Shown: positions 58,256-64,000 of the stretch, in pieces
How the letters are laid out: every line of letters starts with the position of its first letter
Position numbering within the stretch: the first letter of the stretch is position 1
DNA from: Subdoligranulum variabile
GTDB lineage: Bacteria > Bacillota > Clostridia > Oscillospirales > Ruminococcaceae
Direction of reading: 5' to 3'
Length of the DNA stretch: 64,000 bases
Assembly: GCA_004552305.1 (NCBI GenBank)
Contig: SFOX01000005.1
Location: forward strand, 44,817 to 108,816
The notes under the pieces: generated by a model
Databases searched by the model: none
The model's input: only the letters and a program-made list of their open reading frames with translations
Told to the model about the DNA's origin: nothing
Made by a program: the position numbers and the translations under genes

Positions 58256-59101
58256 TTACAGCAGCTTGTTGCCCAGCGCTTGGCTGGTGCGGGACAGCGA
58301 CAAATTTGCCAGCTCCTGGTTGTCCAGCATGTAGCGCAGCACCAGAACGTTGGCGACAAACAGCATCGCCAGCTTGGCGGGGATGCTGCCGGAATCCAGC
58401 GGGCTTTCGGTTGCGCCGCAAAGCAGCACCACGTCCGCCAGCGCGGCACCGGGAGCATCATCGTAGTGGGTGACCAAAATCACCTTGGCACCGTTGTCCT
58501 TGGCAATGTGCAGGGTATCCATCATATCGCGGGTGCAGCCGGAGTAAGAGATAAACAGCACCACATCCTCCGGTCCCATCAGGCTGGCGGTGATGGCCTG
58601 CATATGGCTGTCGCCCGCTGTGCGGAACTTGGTGGAAAGCATCGAAAACCGCGCCCAGATATCTCCCGCCAGCACTTGGCTGCCGCCCTGCCCCAGACAG
58701 TACACCTGCCGGGCGCGCTGCAGCAGCGTGGCGGCGTGGTCGATGGCTTCGGGGTCCAGCACATTGCGGGTGGCGTTCAGCGCCTCCACCGCCGTGGTGT
58801 AGGCGTGGTTGCAAAGGGTCTGTGTGTCAACGCCCGGCTCCAGCTTGAGCGCCACGGGGGAGGCAGTGGCGGTCGCCTTGGCAAGTGCGATTTTCATTTC
58901 GTTGTAGCCCTGAAAACCCAGCGACCGGCAAAACCGAAAAATCGTAGCCTCCGCCACGCCGCAGGACTTCGCCAGCGAGGATATTGAAAGATACTGGACA
59001 TCCTCGGCGTGCTGCATCAGATAATCCGCCACGATGGCACCGGATTTTGTCAGGCTGTCGCGCTTGGCACGCAGCATATCCCAAAAGCTCTGTTCAACCA
59101 T
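58256..59101 (-). CDS. RpiR-family transcriptional regulator (HTH plus SIS)
   Basis: 281 residues. N-terminal RpiR HTH: ADYLMQHAEDVQYLSISSLA, CGVAEATIFRFCRSLGFQG (recognition helix near 40-65); the C-terminal SIS domain binds a sugar phosphate, with YCLGQGGSQVLAGDIW and FISYSGCTRDMMDTL. Usually represses or activates genes for a sugar whose phosphate is the effector. Stands divergent to a sugar ABC transporter, which is a natural target. ATG after GGAAAGGACGCCC. Confidence 0.9.
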   Translation of the reverse strand: MVEQSFWDMLRAKRDSLTKSGAIVADYLMQHAEDVQYLSISSLAKSCGVAEATIFRFCRSLGFQGYNEMKIALAKATATASPVALKLEPGVDTQTLCNHAYTTAVEALNATRNVLDPEAIDHAATLLQRARQVYCLGQGGSQVLAGDIWARFSMLSTKFRTAGDSHMQAITASLMGPEDVVLFISYSGCTRDMMDTLHIAKDNGAKVILVTHYDDAPGAALADVVLLCGATESPLDSGSIPAKLAMLFVANVLVLRYMLDNQELANLSLSRTSQALGNKLL

Positions 59102-59137
59102 GGTTGGGGGCGTCCTTTCCTTCCTATAATATTTTGC

Positions 59138-59803
59138 TTACTCTGCGCGGGTCAGTGCGTCGTACAGCCCGTGCGCCAGCGCTTTGTGGGACTCGACGGT
59201 CATATGCATACCGTCCACCGGCGAGCAGCCCGCGCCCGGCAGGGTGTTGGCGTCCAAAAAGCGCACGCCGGGGATGTCCCGTAGCATCGGCTCCAGCTGG
59301 GCGGCAATACCGGCGCTGCGCTCGTGGCAGCCGGTTCCCATGGCATCGCGGAACATCAGCTTATCGTATGCGGGCGTGATGCAGGGCGGCACGATCACCA
59401 GCACGTCAGGGCGGGCGTTGTCGCGCCAGCACTCGGTTGTCAGCGCCTTTTTGACCAGCCGCACAATGCCCTGTGCGATCAGGTAGGAATTGCAGCCGAA
59501 GCGCTCCTTGCTGTCGTTGGTACCCAGCATAATAGTAACGGTGTCCAGCGGGGCGTGGCTCATCAAAATGGGGGTGATGACGCGCAGACCGTTCATCCCC
59601 TCGGTGATGGGATCATCGAACACGGCGGTGCGTCCGGGCAGACCCTCCTCGACAACGCTCCAACCGCTGCCCAGCAGACTTTGCAGAACGGTGGGGTAGC
59701 GCTCCTCCAAGCCGTAGCGACCATCGCGCACCGGGTCGTATCCGTAGGTGTTGGAATCCCCGAAGCAAAGGACACGGCGCTCCTTGATATTTTCGTAGTT
59801 CAT
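59138..59803 (-). CDS. SGNH/GDSL arylesterase or acetyl esterase
   Basis: 221 residues, no signal. Blocks: RVLCFGDSNTYGY (catalytic Ser), IMLGTNDSKERFG (oxyanion and Asn), and PVDGMHMTVESH (Asp/His). This is the TesA-like cytoplasmic arylesterase layout (GTND present), often acting on acetylated sugars. It lies 36 bases upstream of rpiR on the same strand, so both may form a transcript, and its substrate may be a product of the transported sugar. ATG after AAAAGGAGCCTCCTT. Confidence 0.85.
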   Translation of the reverse strand: MNYENIKERRVLCFGDSNTYGYDPVRDGRYGLEERYPTVLQSLLGSGWSVVEEGLPGRTAVFDDPITEGMNGLRVITPILMSHAPLDTVTIMLGTNDSKERFGCNSYLIAQGIVRLVKKALTTECWRDNARPDVLVIVPPCITPAYDKLMFRDAMGTGCHERSAGIAAQLEPMLRDIPGVRFLDANTLPGAGCSPVDGMHMTVESHKALAHGLYDALTRAE

Positions 59804-59827
59804 AAGGAGGCTCCTTTTTATTAAAAT

Positions 59828-59845
59828 GAAAAGATATTTCTTTTC
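59828..59845. promoter_or_regulatory. GAAA/TTTC palindrome upstream of the esterase gene
   Basis: GAAAAG (59828-59833) and CTTTTC (59840-59845), spacer ATATTT: a symmetric site 24 bases before the esterase ATG. Similar short GAAA..TTTC elements bind RpiR-family proteins in other bacteria; binding here is inferred. Confidence 0.45.
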
Positions 59846-60435
59846 CTTATATTATAACGGCTCTGAAATGGGCTGGCAATAGGCAAAAATACCATTTCCA
59901 CGCCCTATTTTTTGTACAACACTGCCCGCAAAGCACACACACAGCGCGGCTTTTCTGAAAATGAAAGGATTTTTTCACAAAAACAGGTTTGTTGTACAGA
60001 AATGAAAAGCAATCGCGGGTCAGGGAAACGTGTCCCCTCGCTTTGCCGCCGAAAAGCTGCCGCTACCCGGAGAAGAAACCGTCACAGCAATATGCAAAAG
60101 CAAAATAACGCGAAGTAACGTATAAAAAAGCGAATTTTCTAAAACGGATACAAAAACAGCAGCGAGGGCGCGGGGTGCCGTCCTTAACCATCACGCGCTC
60201 GGCAGTTGCGCCACAACGCAGGAGCTGCAATGCCAGATAGTACCCACGCAAGACTTTGTATGGAAATTGTTTTCATTTTGTAACCATTTTGACAGAGCAG
60301 GGGAGAGGGGTTTTTTCCGGTTAAAAGGGAACATATCCTGCAAATATCCCCTTGTTTTGCACAAAAACGAACGGCATTTGTGCAATCTGTACATAAAACA
60401 GGAATTTTCTTGTGTATTTCACATCTGGACAAAAT
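59846..60435. other. Intergenic region between the esterase and the sugar ABC transporter
   Basis: About 590 bases without a supported gene (a 68-codon frame at 59912-60118 lacks a ribosome site). Contains TTTTCTGAAAATGAAAGG (59954), further GAAA/TTTC elements and AT-rich tracts, consistent with two divergent regulated promoters. Confidence 0.5.
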
Positions 60436-60448
60436 GAAATAAATTTTC
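60436..60448. promoter_or_regulatory. GAAAT..TTTTC palindrome upstream of the sugar transporter
   Basis: GAAATAAATTTTC (60436-60448), then a second half GAAATATC. Symmetry matches the site at 59828, giving a likely shared RpiR operator flanking both transcripts. Confidence 0.4.
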
Positions 60449-60525
60449 TAAAAAGAAATATCACGAGGGACGCAGACGCAAGCGACCTCTCATAAATGCC
60501 GAAAGGCAAAAGAAGGAGAAAAACT

Positions 60526-61875
60526 ATGAAGAAGCAAGTATCCGCTCTGTTGGCCGCCGGTATGGCAGCCAGCCTGCTGGTTGGCTGCGGCGGCGCCGCC
60601 TCCTCCAGCGCAGCAAACTCTACCCCTGCGGAAAGCACCCCCGCCTCCGCCGCCACCGAAACTGCCACCGGTGAGTCCGCGGACATCACCCTGTGGACCT
60701 ACCCCATCGGCAAGTGGGGCGACTCCGAGTCCGTTGACGCTCTGCTGGCGGACTTCAACGCCAAGTACCCCGACATCCATGTGACCGTTGAGTATCTGGA
60801 CTACACCAACGGTGACGACCAGGTCAACACCGCCATCGAGGGCGGCTCTGCCCCGGACCTCGTTATGGAAGGTCCCGAGCGTCTGGTTGCCAACTGGGGT
60901 GCCAAGGGTCTGATGGTCGACCTGAGCGACCTGTGGACCGACGAACAGAAGGCCGACATCAGCGCCAGCGTCGAGAGCGCCTGCAAGGACTCCAGCGGTG
61001 CTTACTACGAATTCCCCCTGTGCATGACCGCCCACTGCATGGCCATCAACAAGAACGTGTTTGAGGCTGCCGGCGCCATGCAGTACGTTGACGCCGAAAA
61101 CCACACTTGGACTACCGAAAACTTCCTGAAGGCTGTTCAGGCTGTCTACGACTCCGGCAAGACCGACGTGGGCGCCCTCTACTGCAGCGGTCAGGGTGGC
61201 GACCAGGGCACCCGCGCTCTCGTCAATAACCTCTACGGCGGCACCTTCACCGACGCTGCCCACACCAAGTACACCGCCGATTCCGCTGAGAATATCAAGG
61301 CTCTGGAAACCCTGAAGGCACAGGACGGCATCAACTTCGACGCTTCCATCAACGGCGGCGAGGAGATCACCCTGTTCCGCAACGGCACCCTGCAGATGGC
61401 TTTCTGCTGGAACATTGCCCAGCAGAAGAACTCTGACAACGGTCCTGCCGGCACCACCAACAGCGGCGACGAGATCCTGTTCATGGGCTTCCCCTCCGAG
61501 AGCGGCAAGCCTGCTCTGCAGGGCGGCATCTGGGGCTTCGGCATCTTCAACAACGGCGACGAGAACAAGATCGCTGCTGCCAAGAACTTCATCAACTTTA
61601 TGGCCAACTCTGAGGAAACTGCCAAGGCCGTTACCACCTCCAGCTACTTCTCCGTCAAGAAATCTCTGTCTGACATCTACGCCGATGACGAGATCATGAA
61701 CGAGTACCAGAAGCTGATGCCTTATCTGGGCGACTACTACCAGGTTACCCCCGGCTGGGCCGAGGCTCGTACCGCTTGGTGGAATATGCTGCAGCAGGTC
61801 GGCGCTGACGAGGATGTTACCACCGCTGTCAACGATTTCTGCGCCACTGCCAACGCAGCTGCCAGTGCTTCCTAA
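60526..61875 (+). CDS. Sugar ABC transporter substrate-binding lipoprotein
   Basis: 449 residues. Lipoprotein signal with lipobox LLVGC near residue 20, then a Ser/Thr/Ala linker and a type 1 solute-binding fold (ITLWTYPIGKWG, DLVMEGPERLVANWGAKGLM in parts, MTAHCMAINKNVF, WGFGIFNNG). Family 1 extracellular sugar-binding protein (UgpB/MalE-like). The codon use here is unusually pyrimidine-ended and uniform, typical of a highly expressed gene. ATG after AAGGAGAAAAACT. First gene of the transporter operon. Confidence 0.92.
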   Translation: MKKQVSALLAAGMAASLLVGCGGAASSSAANSTPAESTPASAATETATGESADITLWTYPIGKWGDSESVDALLADFNAKYPDIHVTVEYLDYTNGDDQVNTAIEGGSAPDLVMEGPERLVANWGAKGLMVDLSDLWTDEQKADISASVESACKDSSGAYYEFPLCMTAHCMAINKNVFEAAGAMQYVDAENHTWTTENFLKAVQAVYDSGKTDVGALYCSGQGGDQGTRALVNNLYGGTFTDAAHTKYTADSAENIKALETLKAQDGINFDASINGGEEITLFRNGTLQMAFCWNIAQQKNSDNGPAGTTNSGDEILFMGFPSESGKPALQGGIWGFGIFNNGDENKIAAAKNFINFMANSEETAKAVTTSSYFSVKKSLSDIYADDEIMNEYQKLMPYLGDYYQVTPGWAEARTAWWNMLQQVGADEDVTTAVNDFCATANAAASAS

Positions 61876-61972
61876 ACTCTAAGATTTGCAGCCAACCTAC
61901 GGCGTCCGACCTCTGACAGAAACGCAGCGGTGGGACGCCGCTTTTTATGAAAAACGGAAAGGAGCGATCCTC

Positions 61973-62893
61973 TTGGCAATTTCTGCAGCTGCCAAAAAGA
62001 GCGAGCCAAAGATGAGCCGTGCGCTTGTCCGGCAGGAAACCATCGCCGGTTACCTGTTCCTGCTGCCCAGCCTGCTTTTCTTCGTCGGCTTCGTTATCTA
62101 CCCTATGTTTATGTGCGTGTTCACGAGCTTTTTTGACTCGACGATGAACCGCGCCGATGTCTTTGTCGGTCTTGCCAACTATGTGGAGCTGTTCCAGGAT
62201 ACAGTCTTTCTGGGCGCTTTGCGCAATACGCTGATCATCGTGGTCGTTTCGGTGCCTATCACTTGCATCTTCTCGCTGTGGGTGGCATCCGCCATCGTCA
62301 ATATGCCTTCGTGGGCAACCTCGCTGTTTCGCGTCATCTTCTATCTGCCCGTCGTTACCGGCTCTGTCGCCGTTACCGTCGTGTGGAAGTGGATGTTCAA
62401 CAACTACTACGGCATCTTCAACTACCTGGGCAAGTCCATGGGCGTTCTGGACCAGAACATCAACTGGCTGGGTGACCAACGCTATGCGCTGGCGTGCATT
62501 ATCCTGATTTTGCTCACCACGTCGGTGGGTCAGCCCATCGTGCTGTATGTTTCGGCGCTGGGCAACGTGGATCAGTCCTTGGTCGAAGCCGCCGAGGTGG
62601 ACGGCGCCACCAAGCTGCAGGCGTTCTGGAAAATCAAGTGGCCGCAGATCATGCCCACCACGCTGTACATTTTGGTTATCACCACCATCAACTCCTTCCA
62701 GTGCTTCGCTCTGATTCAGCTGTTGACGTCCGGCGGTCCCAAGCACTCCACCGACACCATTATGTACTACATCTACTACACCGCCTTCAAGCTGTACCGC
62801 TACGGCTACGGCAACGCGATGGGCGTTATCCTCGCCATTATGATCGCCGTGCTGTCCGCTGTGCAGTTCAAGGTCACACAATCTAACGAATAA
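61973..62893 (+). CDS. Sugar ABC transporter permease 1 (MalF/UgpA type)
   Basis: 306 residues. TTG start at 61973 after GGAAAGGAGCGATCCTC; ATG 62012 is an in-frame alternative. About six membrane helices. Opening YLFLLPSLLFFVGFVIYPMF and the EAA motif EAAEVDGATKLQAFWKIKWP near 205 place it among MalF/UgpA-type permeases. Partner of the next gene; an MsmK-type shared ATPase is needed but not encoded here. Confidence 0.9.
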   Translation: MAISAAAKKSEPKMSRALVRQETIAGYLFLLPSLLFFVGFVIYPMFMCVFTSFFDSTMNRADVFVGLANYVELFQDTVFLGALRNTLIIVVVSVPITCIFSLWVASAIVNMPSWATSLFRVIFYLPVVTGSVAVTVVWKWMFNNYYGIFNYLGKSMGVLDQNINWLGDQRYALACIILILLTTSVGQPIVLYVSALGNVDQSLVEAAEVDGATKLQAFWKIKWPQIMPTTLYILVITTINSFQCFALIQLLTSGGPKHSTDTIMYYIYYTAFKLYRYGYGNAMGVILAIMIAVLSAVQFKVTQSNE

Positions 62894-62907
62894 GGAGGGA
62901 AATCGAG

Positions 62908-63876
62908 ATGGAAGCAACGAAAAACGCTGCCCCTGCTGCCGAGCAGACCCAAAAGAAAAAGAAGAAGATTTCCCCTTATATGGTGTTCAGCACGATCGTG
63001 ATCGTGTTGTTGGCAATCGCCTTCGCATTCCCGCTGTACTGGATCATCACTGGCTCTTTTAAAACGCAGGTGTCCATCAACGCCACCACGCCCGAATGGT
63101 TCCCCAGCGAGTGGGTCGGCACCAACTATACCAAGCTGTTCAGCCGCCAAAAAGCGCCCCTGTGGGAGTTTGCCGTGCCGTTCAGCAGCCATTTCAGCGC
63201 CGAGGGCAAGGACGTTATCTGGTGGAGCGGTCCTCAGGTACCCGCTGCCATCCGCTGGCTGATCAACACCGTCTTTATGGCGGTTACCTCGATGATTCTG
63301 ACCTGCGTCACCTCCGCAATGGCGGGCTACGCCCTGGCGAAAAAAAGCTTTATCGGTCGCGGCGTGCTGTTCACGCTGATCGTCTGCGCCATGGCGCTGC
63401 CCAAGCAGGTCATCCTGATCCCCCTGCTGCGCGAGATGAGCAGTCTGCAGCTGTACAACACGATTTGGGCGGTCATTTTCCCGATCGTGGGCTGGCCGTT
63501 CGGTATCTTCCTGATGAAGCAGTTCAGTGAGGGCATCCCCGGCGAAATGCTGGAAGCCGCCCGCATTGACGGCGCCAGCGAGCTGACGACCTTTACCCGC
63601 ATCGCGCTGCCCATCATCAAGCCGGGCATCGGCGCGTTGGCGATTTTTACCTTCATCAACTCTTGGAACGATTACTTCATGCAGTTGATCATGCTGTCCA
63701 GCACCAGCAAGCTGACGATTTCCTTGGGTATCGCCAAGCTGCAGGCAGAAAACTCCACCGACTACGGTCTAATTATGGCGGGCGCTGCGCTGGCAGCCGT
63801 GCCGATCATCATTGTGTTCCTTGCGTTCCAGAAATACTTCACCAAGGGCATCACGATGGGTGCGGTCAAAGGCTAA
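62908..63876 (+). CDS. Sugar ABC transporter permease 2 (MalG/UgpE type)
   Basis: 322 residues. N-terminal tail KKKKKISPYMVFSTI, then TM1 and FPLYWIITGSFK. EAA motif EAARIDGASELTTFTRIALP near 215 is the ATPase contact; TFINSWNDYFMQLIML near 245 is a MalG hallmark. The insert VGTNYTKLFSRQKAPLWEF to VIWWSGPQV between TM1 and TM2 is longer than in MalG. ATG after AAGGAGGGAAATCGAG, 14 bases from the first permease. Confidence 0.92.
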   Translation: MEATKNAAPAAEQTQKKKKKISPYMVFSTIVIVLLAIAFAFPLYWIITGSFKTQVSINATTPEWFPSEWVGTNYTKLFSRQKAPLWEFAVPFSSHFSAEGKDVIWWSGPQVPAAIRWLINTVFMAVTSMILTCVTSAMAGYALAKKSFIGRGVLFTLIVCAMALPKQVILIPLLREMSSLQLYNTIWAVIFPIVGWPFGIFLMKQFSEGIPGEMLEAARIDGASELTTFTRIALPIIKPGIGALAIFTFINSWNDYFMQLIMLSSTSKLTISLGIAKLQAENSTDYGLIMAGAALAAVPIIIVFLAFQKYFTKGITMGAVKG

Positions 63877-64000
63877 AAATCCGACCGCCGCCTGCGGCGG
63901 GAACAGGGAGGATTTTTAGGCGCAGCGGTCGCAGAACGCGAGGGGCGCCCAAGCCCCGAAGCGAGATGCGGGAACCGCAAGAGGGAGCAAAATCCGACCG
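63877..64000. repeat. Repeat at the right edge
   Basis: AAATCCGACCG occurs at 63878 and again at the last bases of the window (63990-64000). Between them are CCGCCTGCGGCGGG and a GC-rich stretch without a gene. A tandem or long direct repeat may continue beyond the edge. Confidence 0.5.

Noticed and set aside
59912..60118. 68-codon ORF upstream of the sugar transporter
   Set aside because: No ribosome site, basic low-complexity product, and it covers the probable regulatory region.
1..64000. Prophage, plasmid or integrative element
   Set aside because: No integrase, terminase, replication or conjugation genes; gene content is housekeeping on both sides.

Overview
This 64 kb window looks like a chromosomal segment of a GC-rich, low-redox gut Firmicute of the Oscillospiraceae/Ruminococcaceae (Faecalibacterium, Gemmiger or Subdoligranulum type). 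The inference rests on PolC-type DNA polymerase, the frr-cdsA-dxr-rseP-ispG-polC order, an Fe-S protein-rich gene set, an Mrp/Nbp35 carrier, clean Gram-positive Shine-Dalgarno sites and the many short palindromic intergenic repeats. There is no prophage, plasmid, CRISPR array, rRNA operon or transposase. It is mostly housekeeping sequence with several decayed genes and unusual repeats.

Region by region. 1-11.4 kb (minus strand): a nine-gene de novo purine operon in the order purE-purC-purF-purM-purN-purO-purH-purD-purL. The last gene runs off the left edge. IMP formation is split between a stand-alone AICAR formyltransferase and a PurO-type IMP cyclohydrolase. The operon starts with a short leader ORF whose stop codon touches an intrinsic terminator, so attenuation is likely. 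11.6-13.4 kb: a PsiE-like membrane protein and a lactaldehyde-reductase-type alcohol dehydrogenase. 13.8-18.0 kb: lepA and alr (minus), then an aldo/keto reductase with a ferredoxin tail (plus). 18.1-20.5 kb: a scar region with a frameshifted zinc-ribbon gene, tRNA-Leu, a trkA fragment, a polysaccharide deacetylase and a short pectinesterase-like remnant. 20.5-30.2 kb: membrane protein, GH13 amylase, HAD phosphatase, mscL, Mrp ATPase, SpoVB/MATE flippase, ABC exporter and a secreted SGNH hydrolase with a PPEST-repeat tail.

30.5-31.2 kb holds the oddest feature. A tandem array with an exact 143-bp period lies just downstream of tRNA-Ala. Each period contains a 97-nt segment that folds into a closed, tRNA-sized structure whose ends resemble the tRNA-Ala ends. 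31.5-33.4 kb: a three-gene unit with a Spo0A-like regulator and a minimal histidine-kinase-like ATPase. 33.6-44.6 kb: pyrH, frr, cdsA, dxr, rseP, ispG, polC and a GH25 lysozyme. 44.8-49.1 kb: a parE/parC-type topoisomerase pair. 49.2-52.4 kb: tRNA-Gly, a small ORF, a large membrane protein and rpe. 52.4-55.2 kb: an Rnf/Nqr-like D-E-A membrane cassette without the other Rnf subunits. 55.3-58.0 kb: a DUF1015 protein, a disordered basic protein and an RlmA-type methyltransferase. 58.2-63.9 kb: an RpiR regulator and SGNH esterase facing a sugar ABC transporter (lipoprotein plus two permeases, no ATPase), with GAAA/TTTC palindromes in the shared intergenic region.

The genes fit a saccharolytic, peptidoglycan-building anaerobe. 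Purine synthesis, isoprenoid (MEP) synthesis, phospholipid activation and replication dominate. At least five copies of a palindromic MITE-like element (GGCAATACCGC termini) lie between genes, including two inside the purine operon and one next to the -35 box of tRNA-Gly. All functional calls rest on reading motifs and translated sequence; no database search was run.
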